From Echinicola jeungdonensis (GTDB lineage: Bacteria; Bacteroidota; Bacteroidia; Cytophagales; Cyclobacteriaceae), in NCBI RefSeq assembly GCF_030409905.1, contig NZ_JAUFQT010000001.1:704001-768000 (forward strand): 64,000 nt of DNA, given 5' to 3'. The notes below the pieces were generated by a model. The model saw only the letters and a list, made by a program, of their open reading frames with translations, had not been told where the DNA came from and did not search any database. The translations under genes were made by a program, and so were the position numbers. Positions 16,650-24,960 of the stretch are shown here, piece after piece (position 1 is the first letter of the stretch; each line of letters opens with the position of its first letter).

Positions 16650-17960
16650 ATGATGAAATTAATCCCATATCGTTATTTTTCTTTTCTTCTTGCTTTAGGA
16701 TTCACTGCTTGTAGTAGCAGCTATACCGCAATGCAGGGAGAATCCGATGATTTATACTTTATGGCCTCGGATAATGCCGCTGCCACAGCTCATGCTGTAC
16801 CCAATAATACCCCCGGGCATTTTGAGGATTATGAAATCGCTGAGGGCAGTGCTCAGGAGAATTTTTCTGCTAAAAATGTAAATCCTGAATACATTGCCAA
16901 ATATCAGATACAAAGCGATCGTGCAGATGATGAAATCGTCTATTTCGATGATGCTCCGGTTGCTTCCACAGAAGGAAAGGTTGGTGAAAGCGGAGACATC
17001 AATGTATATAATAACTTTTATGGTTACAACAACCCAAGGGGCTCTGCCTTTAATTCCAACCCATGGATGTATAATTCCTTTGGCATGATGGGAGGATTCT
17101 ATCCAAGATTTGGATATGGCGGATTTTATGATCCCTTCTGGAGTTCTCCATTTGCCTTCCGACCAGGACTAAGCATCTCATTAGGATTTGGCTTTGGTAA
17201 TTCTTGGGGATACAGACCTTATTACGGTGGATTTTATGATCCCTTCTACGATCCATTCTGGGATCCCTTCTGGAGTCCTGCTTTAGCTTATAGTCCCTAT
17301 TCTAGATTTTATGGTTATGGCGGTTATTATAACAGGCCAATCATAATAAATAATATTTACGAAGGGGAAAGCAGAAACTTAGTTAGGGCTGCAAGGACCA
17401 GGAGAGGAAGTACCCTATCGGGTGATTATAGAGAAAGCAGAACTGCTATTGCTCCAAGTTCAACAAGGACAGTGGCCAGAAGAAGTGCCATTAGCAGGAC
17501 AACATCCAGGTCCAGGGTAGATGGTTCCGATTTTAGTCGTTCAGAAAACGACTATTATAACAGCAGAGTTTCTGCAGAACCAACTAGGAGAAGCATCAAT
17601 TCCGCAGCTATGACCACGAGAACCTCTACTACTACTAGAAGTAATAGGGACACTTATACACCTCCCAGAAGATCAAGCAGACCTAGTGTAACTCAACCTA
17701 GCGAAAGGTCCTCCTCAAGATCTTATTATGAAGCGCCAAGGTCAGGAAGGAGCACTTCCCCATCTTATAATAGAAGTACTTCTCCTTCAAGACAAAGAAA
17801 TATTTCAACACCCTCTAGAACAAGAAGTTCTAGTTACACTCCCTCAAGGAGTAGCAGCTCTTCCAGAAGCAGCTCCTTCAGTTCTGGTAGCAGTTCGTCC
17901 AGGAGCTCAGGAGGCTCTACCAGTGGAAGTTCTGGAAGATCTAGAAGAGGGGGAAATTAA
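16650..17960 (+). CDS. Arg/Ser-rich putative lipoprotein
   Basis: From the ATG pair at 16650/16653 the protein begins MMKLIPYRYFSFLLALGFTAC, a lipoprotein signal with a Cys at about residue 21. An upstream GTG frame adds nine unlikely residues. The middle (roughly residues 130-220) is rich in Gly, Tyr, Phe and Trp with repeated FYDPF / FWDPF units. The last 170 residues are low-complexity Ser, Arg and Thr. No enzyme motif is visible. The protein is probably anchored in the outer membrane with a disordered, highly basic C-terminus. Similar proteins occur widely in Bacteroidota without known function. Confidence 0.7.
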   Translation: MMKLIPYRYFSFLLALGFTACSSSYTAMQGESDDLYFMASDNAAATAHAVPNNTPGHFEDYEIAEGSAQENFSAKNVNPEYIAKYQIQSDRADDEIVYFDDAPVASTEGKVGESGDINVYNNFYGYNNPRGSAFNSNPWMYNSFGMMGGFYPRFGYGGFYDPFWSSPFAFRPGLSISLGFGFGNSWGYRPYYGGFYDPFYDPFWDPFWSPALAYSPYSRFYGYGGYYNRPIIINNIYEGESRNLVRAARTRRGSTLSGDYRESRTAIAPSSTRTVARRSAISRTTSRSRVDGSDFSRSENDYYNSRVSAEPTRRSINSAAMTTRTSTTTRSNRDTYTPPRRSSRPSVTQPSERSSSRSYYEAPRSGRSTSPSYNRSTSPSRQRNISTPSRTRSSSYTPSRSSSSSRSSSFSSGSSSSRSSGGSTSGSSGRSRRGGN

Positions 17961-17976
17961 TTATCCCCCTTTTTTT
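17947..17976 (+). terminator. Intrinsic terminator
   Basis: GGGGGA (17949-17954) pairs with TCCCCC (17964-17969), followed by seven T. It overlaps the end of the Arg/Ser-rich lipoprotein gene. Confidence 0.75.
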
Positions 17977-18085
17977 ACCATTTTTTCAGTTCACACCGTT
18001 AAATAAGCAGATAACATCTTGGTATAGGCATAGTAATTGTCATTTTGGCTTATGACAAAATGGGATTTTATTAGCTAAAAAAATT

Positions 18086-19549
18086 ATGAAAACATCTATT
18101 AAAATACTTTCTGGATTAACTTTTCTTGGACTATTATTGGCCACTGCAAAAGTAAAGTCTCAAGGTATTGATGACGCATTAAGGTTTAGTGAACATCAAG
18201 CTTCTGGTTCTGCAAGGGTAATGGGAATAGGCGGCAGCCAAACTGCCATCGGCGGAGATGTTTCCAACATCCATGGGAATCCTGCCGGGCTTGGTTTTTT
18301 CAGAAAATCTGAATTTAGCTTTACAGCTTCCTATGGAAACTTACAATCCAGGTCTACTTTTCTTAACCAAATACAAGAGGATAATACAGGAAATTTTGCC
18401 CTGCCCAATTTAAGTATTGTCCTAAGCAATATGAAAGATCCCTTGAATAGGGATAAATGGAGGGGGCATACTTTTGGTATTTCCATTAACAGGTCCCATT
18501 CTCTTAACCGTAATTTCGGTTACACATCATCCCGTTCTGGTAATTCATCCTTACTTGACTATTATGTTAATGATTACACCAATTTTGGTGAACCTCCATT
18601 AGGAGACCCTGCGGGGCTACCATTGGATGTTGAAATCATTGAAATAAATTCTGATAACACATTTGAAAAATCCGATTACGCCATTGGCAATCCTTTTCAA
18701 AGTGAGCTAATCGAAAATGAAGGTAGCAGAAGCCAGGTAACCTTTTCCTTTGGAGGTAATTATGACAACAAACTATTTGTCGGTGCAGCCGTTGGGATTA
18801 CTTCAATAAATTTCCGTTCCTTCAAAACCTACAAGGAATCATTTATTGATGAAAGTGATATCAAAGCATTGGATTATGAGCTTAGAGAAAACCTTTACCA
18901 AAATGGTACTGGAATCAACTTAAACCTGGGCATGATCTACAAACCAATAGATGAACTTAATTTGGGGGTTTCATTCAGATCACCCACCTGGTCCAGGTTT
19001 GAAGATGAATTTGATGCCGATTTATACGCACAGTTTTATGATATTGAGGGAGACCCGGAGTTTGAAAACTATGAAACCAGCGATATTTATATATCCACCA
19101 TTAACTTGCGAAGCCCCATGAAAATAAGCGGTGGAGCCACCTTTTTCTTCCAGAAAAATGGCTTTATCACAGCCGATGTAGATTACCTGGATTATTCCAC
19201 CATGCATTTTTCTTCTCCAGATTTTTCTCTCGACAATGCCAACCAGGAAGTCAACCAGTTTGCGGAAAAGGTAATCAATTACCGGATTGGTGGAGAATAC
19301 CGGTTTGATATCTTTAGAATTCGGGCTGGGACAGGTTTTTATGGAGACCCCTTGGATGAGCCAGACAGGGACCGATCCAGAATTCAATACACTGGTGGGA
19401 TAGGAGTAAGACTGCCCAAAATGTATATAGATTTTGGCTTGGTACACAGCCAATTTGACAGTTACTATTTCTCATATCCTACTGCTGATCCCAATTTTGT
19501 TGACAACAAACAGACAACAGGTTTTTTAACCTTTGGGTTTAACTTCTAA
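18086..19549 (+). CDS. Outer-membrane transport protein, OmpP1/FadL/TodX-like
   Basis: The 487-residue protein has a signal peptide (ILSGLTFLGLLLATAKVKSQ). The mature N-terminus contains ALRFSEHQASGSARVMGIGGSQTAIGGDVSNIHGNPAGLGFF, the NPAG signature of FadL-type long-chain fatty-acid porins and related barrels. The rest is alternating beta-strand sequence and ends GFLTFGFNF with a terminal aromatic, as expected for an outer-membrane barrel. The substrate is unknown; hydrophobic compounds are likely from the family. It overlaps the convergent aroK by 11 bases. Confidence 0.85.
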   Translation: MKTSIKILSGLTFLGLLLATAKVKSQGIDDALRFSEHQASGSARVMGIGGSQTAIGGDVSNIHGNPAGLGFFRKSEFSFTASYGNLQSRSTFLNQIQEDNTGNFALPNLSIVLSNMKDPLNRDKWRGHTFGISINRSHSLNRNFGYTSSRSGNSSLLDYYVNDYTNFGEPPLGDPAGLPLDVEIIEINSDNTFEKSDYAIGNPFQSELIENEGSRSQVTFSFGGNYDNKLFVGAAVGITSINFRSFKTYKESFIDESDIKALDYELRENLYQNGTGINLNLGMIYKPIDELNLGVSFRSPTWSRFEDEFDADLYAQFYDIEGDPEFENYETSDIYISTINLRSPMKISGGATFFFQKNGFITADVDYLDYSTMHFSSPDFSLDNANQEVNQFAEKVINYRIGGEYRFDIFRIRAGTGFYGDPLDEPDRDRSRIQYTGGIGVRLPKMYIDFGLVHSQFDSYYFSYPTADPNFVDNKQTTGFLTFGFNF

Positions 19550-20069
19550 AAAAAGTCAATAACTCAGAAATTAATAGCTCAGCGGAAATATCGTCTCCGC
19601 TGAGCTTTATTTTTGCCTTTTCATAATAATCAATTCTTTCTGAAAGCATATCCTGTAATTTCAGGGTAATTTCCCCAGTTTCTAGGCCTTGGAATAGGGG
19701 GCGTTTGGCTACTTCACCTTTGGTCAACCGCTCTAATATTTGTTCCAAGGAAACATCCAAGAATACTGAAATCCCCTTTTGATTGATGATTTCCATATTT
19801 TCATTGTAACAAGGGGCGCCCCCTCCGGTGGATAAGACAAAAGCTTCATCCCGGTCCAGGGCATCAGAAAGGACATTGGATTCCAGCCTTCGAAAATATC
19901 CTTCTCCCTTATCCATAAAAATTTTGGGGATGGATTCCCCCTCCCTTTTCACAATTAGGTCGTCCAAATCATAAATCTTAAACCCTAATTTATTGGCAAT
20001 TTCTTTTCCAAGGGTGGATTTGCCACTGCCAGGCATTCCAACCAAAACAATTTTAACTTGGTTTTTCAT
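19539..20069 (-). CDS. aroK: Shikimate kinase
   Basis: The 176-residue P-loop kinase has Walker A GMPGSGKST (11-19), the shikimate-binding DLDD (33-36), R58/R59 in YFRRLE, STGGGAP and the lid region with KRPLF. It phosphorylates shikimate at the 3-hydroxyl, supplying the substrate of AroA (2976-4187), from which it is separated by 15 kb. It overlaps the upstream DoxX-thioredoxin gene by four bases (ATGA), so it is the last gene of a DUF1599-DoxX-aroK operon and probably escapes the Phe/Tyr attenuator. Confidence 0.95.
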   Translation of the reverse strand: MKNQVKIVLVGMPGSGKSTLGKEIANKLGFKIYDLDDLIVKREGESIPKIFMDKGEGYFRRLESNVLSDALDRDEAFVLSTGGGAPCYNENMEIINQKGISVFLDVSLEQILERLTKGEVAKRPLFQGLETGEITLKLQDMLSERIDYYEKAKIKLSGDDISAELLISELLTFFRS

Positions 20070-21157
20070 GGAGTGAATAAGCTTTTTATCCGGGTAGTTT
20101 CAGGAATATCTGAATAGTGATATTTTTTAAGAATAATTCCATCTTGGATCAACATAAGTCCTGGATTGGAGCGAATCATGGTTTTAATCACTGTTGCATC
20201 TCCAAAATAATAAGGAACATCCCATCCCCTATTTTCCATTAAATTTTCAATTTCCTCATCAGATGAAGCGGTAATAATCACCGTTTTCCCTACCTCCAGA
20301 TCAATCAGTGAATCAAACCCTTCCAAAACTTCAGGGTCCATATTATGAAAATTACTGATCAGAATAATAATTTTGTTTCCCTTTAAAATAGTCTCTGTAA
20401 AATCTCCCTGTTCATTCCATATAGCAAAATCGGAAATTTTGGGAAGTACTTCCGGATTTTTAAGTTTCATATCCACAAATTCATACCCATCTTCCTTAGG
20501 GTATTGGTCCAGAACCACTTCAGCCCCATCTTTTTTCATGATATATTGGTATTCCAATTCCCCGGAAGGTTGCATGGCCTGGGTAATATTTACCCCTTCC
20601 TTATAGGGCCGGAAATCAAGGAACGGCAAATTCCAAATTGCCCACAAAGAAAGCCCCAGCGCCCCAAAAAAGGCTAGAACTACAGAGATTTGGGCCCAAA
20701 ATGCCTTTTGTTCAGGAAGACTTTTTCGAAATAGGACTAGCGTCCCTATCAATACTAAAAGGAAAATATCCTTATAAAAGGACTGCCAAGGGGTCAATTT
20801 TATCGCATCTCCAAAACAACCACAGTCGGTCACTTTATTGAAATAAGCAGAATAGAAAGTAAGAAAAGTAAAAAACAAGATCATGGCCGACAATAAACCC
20901 AAGGTCCAATTTCTTTTCACCCCCAAAATCAGCATCACTCCTAATACAACTTCCAAGGTAATCATAACCACAGATAGGGGAAGGGAAACTGGCATTAAAT
21001 ATCCAAAAATCCCTGCTATATCCTGGGAAAAAACATGGAAATATTCTTCCATTTTAATAGATGTCCCTATAGGGTCATTGACCTTGATCAGACCAGAAAA
21101 AATAAAAAGCCCCCCAACAATAAACCGGATAAGGCCCAATACAAATTTCTTAAGCAT
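20066..21157 (-). CDS. MauE/DoxX-family membrane protein with thioredoxin-like C-terminus (BT_3928 type)
   Basis: The 363-residue protein has an N-terminal four- or five-helix membrane unit (LIRFIVGGLFIFSGLIKV, PLSVVMITLEVVLGVMLIL, WTLGLLSAMILFFTFLTFY, and two later helices). A cysteine motif TDCGCFGD sits in the loop before helix 4. The C-terminal half (about residues 190-363) looks like a thioredoxin fold without CXXC. MauE/DoxX proteins act in disulfide or quinone-linked redox processes. The overlap with DUF1599 (8 bases) and aroK (4 bases) shows co-expression, but no functional link to either is clear. Confidence 0.78.
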   Translation of the reverse strand: MLKKFVLGLIRFIVGGLFIFSGLIKVNDPIGTSIKMEEYFHVFSQDIAGIFGYLMPVSLPLSVVMITLEVVLGVMLILGVKRNWTLGLLSAMILFFTFLTFYSAYFNKVTDCGCFGDAIKLTPWQSFYKDIFLLVLIGTLVLFRKSLPEQKAFWAQISVVLAFFGALGLSLWAIWNLPFLDFRPYKEGVNITQAMQPSGELEYQYIMKKDGAEVVLDQYPKEDGYEFVDMKLKNPEVLPKISDFAIWNEQGDFTETILKGNKIIILISNFHNMDPEVLEGFDSLIDLEVGKTVIITASSDEEIENLMENRGWDVPYYFGDATVIKTMIRSNPGLMLIQDGIILKKYHYSDIPETTRIKSLFTP

Positions 21158-21701
21158 GTTGCTCTTCCTTTAACCGAATCAAACAAAAAACTGAATAATT
21201 GATCATATCTTGATAATTGGCCTCAACGCCCTCGGAGGCTAAAGTTTTACCTTGGTTATCTTCAATTTGTTTGACCCGGTATAATTTCATCAAAATAATA
21301 TCGGTCATAGAGGCTACCCTCATATCCCTCCAAGCCTCACCATAATCATGGTTTTTATTTTCCAACAGTCCCCTTGTAGCTTCCACCCATTTATCATACA
21401 TAGGTTCGAGTTCAGTATAATCCAATTCCAACCTATCATCTTCCTTCATTTCCAATTGGATCAAAGCAATTAAACAATAATTGATAATACCAATAAATTC
21501 CTCCTGAATAGTATCCCCTATTTTTTGTGATCCTTTTTCCTGGATAGACCTGATGCGCTGAGCTTTAATAAAAATCTGGTCTGTAATGGAAGGAATTCTA
21601 AGTATTCTCCAAGCCGTCCCATAATCAATGGTTTTCTTCTTAAAAAGTTCTTTACAAAGGCTAATAACTTGATTATATTCGCTAACTGTTTGCGTTCTCA
21701 C
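21150..21701 (-). CDS. DUF1599 domain protein with internal duplication
   Basis: The 183-residue protein has two similar halves: KKKTIDYGTAWRILRIPSITDQIFIKAQRI (about residues 17-47) and ENKNHDYGEAWRDMRVASMTDIILMKLYRV (about 112-142). DUF1599 has been linked to nucleotide-modification contexts by others, but here the neighbours are a DoxX-thioredoxin gene, aroK and divergent folP, which is a common Bacteroidota order. The start used is GTG 21701. No signal or membrane segment is seen, so the protein is cytoplasmic. Its function is unknown. Confidence 0.8.
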   Translation of the reverse strand: MRTQTVSEYNQVISLCKELFKKKTIDYGTAWRILRIPSITDQIFIKAQRIRSIQEKGSQKIGDTIQEEFIGIINYCLIALIQLEMKEDDRLELDYTELEPMYDKWVEATRGLLENKNHDYGEAWRDMRVASMTDIILMKLYRVKQIEDNQGKTLASEGVEANYQDMINYSVFCLIRLKEEQHA

Positions 21702-21716
21702 AGCAATGATTATTTA

Positions 21717-22601
21717 ATGAAAGATAGGTCTCAATTCACTTCAGAAATCGAAGATAAATTATTTCCCCCAAAAATAACACTTCAGATCAAAGGAAAGCTT
21801 TACTTCTTGGACGAACCTTGGGTTATGGGAATCCTCAACATCACTCCAGACTCTTTCTTTAGTGAAAGCAGGTTTTCTAAAGAATCCGGGAAAGTTTTGT
21901 CTCAAGCAGAAAAAATGATTGGAGAAGGGGCAAAAATTCTGGATTTGGGGGGATATAGCAGCAGGCCTGGTGCTTCGGAAGTTTCCATTGAGGAAGAACT
22001 TGCCCGGGTCATCCCGGCTGTCAAGGTCATAAAAACAGAATTCCCTGATATTTTGGTTTCCATTGATACCTTTAGACACGAAGTAGCCCGCCTTGCATAT
22101 TATGAAGGGGCCGACATCATTAATGATATTTCAAGTGGAGAATTGGACAAAAGCATGATTCCTACGGTCGGAAAATTAAAAATTCCCTATATCAGTATGC
22201 ATATGAAAGGGAATCCCGAAACCATGCAGGCCAAAACGGAGTATAATAACTTAGAAAAGGATATTTTATCATTTTTTAACGAAAAACTGAACCAATGTAA
22301 AAATGCTGGCATTAATGATGTAGTAATTGACCCTGGGTTTGGTTTTTCCAAAACAATAGGGCAAAATTATAGGATTCTTAAAAATTTATCTTATTTTAAG
22401 ACTATAAAGGCCCCTGTCTTGGTTGGTGTTTCTAGAAAATCCATGATTTACAAAAGCTTGGATATCCAGCCTCAAGAAGCACTCAATGGGACAACCGCTT
22501 TGCATATGGTGGCATTGATCAACGGGGCAGATATCCTTAGGGTGCATGATGTAAAAGAAGCAATTGAAACAATTAAACTATATAAACAAATTTACCGTTG
22601 A
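21717..22601 (+). CDS. folP: Dihydropteroate synthase
   Basis: From ATG 21717 the protein has 294 residues; an upstream frame extension has no good start and would overlap the divergent DUF1599 gene. Motifs include VMGILNITPDSFF, LDLGGYSSRPGA, SIDTF, DVVIDPGFGFSKT and GVSRKSM. It condenses p-aminobenzoate with dihydropterin pyrophosphate in folate synthesis. p-Aminobenzoate derives from chorismate, the product of the aro genes in this window. Only about 15 bases separate it from divergent DUF1599. Its stop overlaps the TTG start of cdaA by four bases. Confidence 0.95.
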   Translation: MKDRSQFTSEIEDKLFPPKITLQIKGKLYFLDEPWVMGILNITPDSFFSESRFSKESGKVLSQAEKMIGEGAKILDLGGYSSRPGASEVSIEEELARVIPAVKVIKTEFPDILVSIDTFRHEVARLAYYEGADIINDISSGELDKSMIPTVGKLKIPYISMHMKGNPETMQAKTEYNNLEKDILSFFNEKLNQCKNAGINDVVIDPGFGFSKTIGQNYRILKNLSYFKTIKAPVLVGVSRKSMIYKSLDIQPQEALNGTTALHMVALINGADILRVHDVKEAIETIKLYKQIYR

Positions 22602-23464
22602 ATTTACTTTTCAAAATTGGCTTTTTGGACGTTTCCATTGTCAATATTATAGACATTACACTGGTAAGTATTCTGATCTACCAGGTCTATAAATTGATGA
22701 GAGGAAGTGTTGCCATTAAAATTTTCTTGGGATTTTTATCGCTTTATTTGGTCTATCTGGTGGTCAATGCCGCTAAGATGGAATTGCTCTCCATTATTTT
22801 GGGGCAGTTTATGGGAGTTGGTGTCATTGCTGCCATTATTCTTTTTGCTCCTGAAATCAGAAAATTCCTGCTTATAATTGGAAAGACTTCTATCCTATCC
22901 AATGAAAATGTACTTCAAGAATTATTGTTTTGGAGAAAAAAGGAAACTATGGCTTTCAATATCACTCCTATTATGGAGGCTTCCAAATCCCTTGCAGGGA
23001 CCAGCACCGGGGCTTTGATGGTGATTTCCCGTAGTTCCGAATTAAAGTTTTATGCAGAAAGCGGGGATTTGATCGACGCTGTGGTTTCCAAAAGATTGTT
23101 GATTTCTATTTTCAATAAATACAGCCCCCTCCATGATGGGGCCGTTATTATTTATAATGGAAAAGTTAAAGCTGCCCGTTGTATCCTTCCAGTTACTGAA
23201 AGGGAGGTTCCTGCCCAATTTGGCCTTAGACACCGAGCTGCTATTGGGATGTCAGAAGCCACCGACACCTTGGTATTAATAGTTTCAGAAGAAACAGGCC
23301 AGGTCTCTATGGCCAAAAATGGCAAAATTCTTCATAATCTATCTTTCCAGGAAGTGAGGGAAATGCTCAATGATTATTTGACCGGAGAGGATATTGACGA
23401 AAAATTTGAAACCATAAGCGCTTTTAAAAGCAGAAAGTTAAAGCAAAGAACCGCTGAAGCATAA
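22598..23464 (+). CDS. cdaA: Diadenylate cyclase (c-di-AMP synthase)
   Basis: The 288-residue protein has three N-terminal membrane helices (residues about 12-32, 40-60 and 68-88) and a DAC domain with the HDGAVII (DGA) and RHRAAIG (RHR) active-site motifs. It makes cyclic di-AMP from two ATP. The start is TTG 22598, overlapping folP. No cdaR regulator follows, which is usual in Bacteroidota, where folP-cdaA is a conserved pair. In Firmicutes cdaA is often linked to glmM instead. Confidence 0.93.
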   Translation: MNLLFKIGFLDVSIVNIIDITLVSILIYQVYKLMRGSVAIKIFLGFLSLYLVYLVVNAAKMELLSIILGQFMGVGVIAAIILFAPEIRKFLLIIGKTSILSNENVLQELLFWRKKETMAFNITPIMEASKSLAGTSTGALMVISRSSELKFYAESGDLIDAVVSKRLLISIFNKYSPLHDGAVIIYNGKVKAARCILPVTEREVPAQFGLRHRAAIGMSEATDTLVLIVSEETGQVSMAKNGKILHNLSFQEVREMLNDYLTGEDIDEKFETISAFKSRKLKQRTAEA

Positions 23465-23599
23465 ATTGGGTTCCACCAGATCCCTTTTTGGCAATTCCTG
23501 AAATAGGTGACCAGTTTATTGATCTTCTTCTGTTCACTACAAAGGTTTCCAAAAGAATTATCAAATAATAACGGTAAAGTAAAAACTGAGCCTCCTCTC

Positions 23600-24796
23600 C
23601 TATTCAATTACCTTCAACTCCTTACCAACTTCGACAAAGGCCTTAATAGCCCTGTCTAAATGTTCTTTTTGGTGATTGGCGGAAAGCTGCACCCTAATTC
23701 GGGCTTGCCCCTTAGGCACAACAGGATAATAAAAACCGATCACATATATGCCCTTTTCCAAAAGTTTTTCCGCCATTTGTTGGGAACGTTCCGCATCATA
23801 TAGCATTATTGGGACTATTGGATGCTGACCCGGCTTTATTTCAAACCCTGCCTCAAGCATTTTTTTCCTAAAATACCGGGTATTATCTTCAAGCTTATCC
23901 CTGAGGGCAGTAGTTTCCGACAAAAGGTCAAAAACGGCAATAGATCCCCCGGCAATTGCAGGGGCAAGGGTATTGGAAAACAAATAAGGCCTTGATCTTT
24001 GCCTCAACAATTCAATAATCTCTTTCCTCCCTGAAGTAAATCCACCGGAAGCTCCACCTAATGCTTTACCCAAAGTTCCCGTAATAATATCAACTTCTCC
24101 CATAACACCTTTTAATTCGGGCACTCCCCTTCCTGTTTTTCCTAAAAAACCGGTTGCATGGCATTCATCAGACATGACCATGGCCCTATACCGCTTTGCC
24201 AACCCAACTATCTGGTCCAATTGTGCAATAGTTCCATCCATGGAAAATGCCCCATCAGTAACGATGATTTTTTGCCTTGCCCCCTTTAAATCGGCCTCCT
24301 TAAGCTGCTTTTCCAAATCATCCATATCATTGTGTTGATACCGGAACCGCATTGCCTTACATAGCCTTACCCCATCAATAATCGAGGCATGATTTAGTGC
24401 ATCAGAAATGATAGCATCCTCAGAACCAAACAGGGGTTCGAAAACACCACCATTGGCATCAAAAGCTGCAGCATACAAGATGGTATCCTCTGTTCCCAAA
24501 AATTCGGAAATCTTTTTTTCTAATTCCTTATGCAAATCCTGCGTTCCGCAGATAAAGCGAACGGAAGACATGCCATAACCATGGGAATCAATAGCTTTTT
24601 TGGCCGCTTCTATTACTCTAGGATGGCTGGACAACCCCAAATAATTGTTGGCACAAAAATTTAAAACTTTTTCCCCTCCCTTAATGGTGATTTCTGCACC
24701 CTGGGGAGAAGTGATCACTCTTTCTGATTTAAAAAGTCCTGAATCCCGAATGGACTCGAGTTCAGCTTCTAAATGTTGCTTAAAACTTTCATTCAT
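23600..24796 (-). CDS. kbl: Glycine C-acetyltransferase (2-amino-3-ketobutyrate CoA ligase)
   Basis: The 398-residue alpha-oxoamine synthase has ANNYLGLSSHPRV, GYGMSSVRFICGTQDLH, SDECHATGFLGKTGRG and the PLP lysine in GTLGKALGGASGG. It cleaves 2-amino-3-ketobutyrate with CoA to glycine and acetyl-CoA. It is divergent, with 164 bases between, from the SDR-type threonine dehydrogenase that makes its substrate, so the two together form threonine degradation. 8-Amino-7-oxononanoate synthase (BioF) is the main alternative in this family, but context and length favour Kbl. Confidence 0.93.
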   Translation of the reverse strand: MNESFKQHLEAELESIRDSGLFKSERVITSPQGAEITIKGGEKVLNFCANNYLGLSSHPRVIEAAKKAIDSHGYGMSSVRFICGTQDLHKELEKKISEFLGTEDTILYAAAFDANGGVFEPLFGSEDAIISDALNHASIIDGVRLCKAMRFRYQHNDMDDLEKQLKEADLKGARQKIIVTDGAFSMDGTIAQLDQIVGLAKRYRAMVMSDECHATGFLGKTGRGVPELKGVMGEVDIITGTLGKALGGASGGFTSGRKEIIELLRQRSRPYLFSNTLAPAIAGGSIAVFDLLSETTALRDKLEDNTRYFRKKMLEAGFEIKPGQHPIVPIMLYDAERSQQMAEKLLEKGIYVIGFYYPVVPKGQARIRVQLSANHQKEHLDRAIKAFVEVGKELKVIE

Positions 24797-24960
24797 AAAT
24801 GTCCGATCAACAATTAAATCACTGATTTAAAAATACTTATACATAAATGTAATTGAAATAAATCACAATTAGGACAAATGAAATTGTTATTTTTATATAG
24901 CATTTAAACAATTACAGCAAATTTCCTTCTGAGGCATTATTTAAAATTTGGACCAATTAT

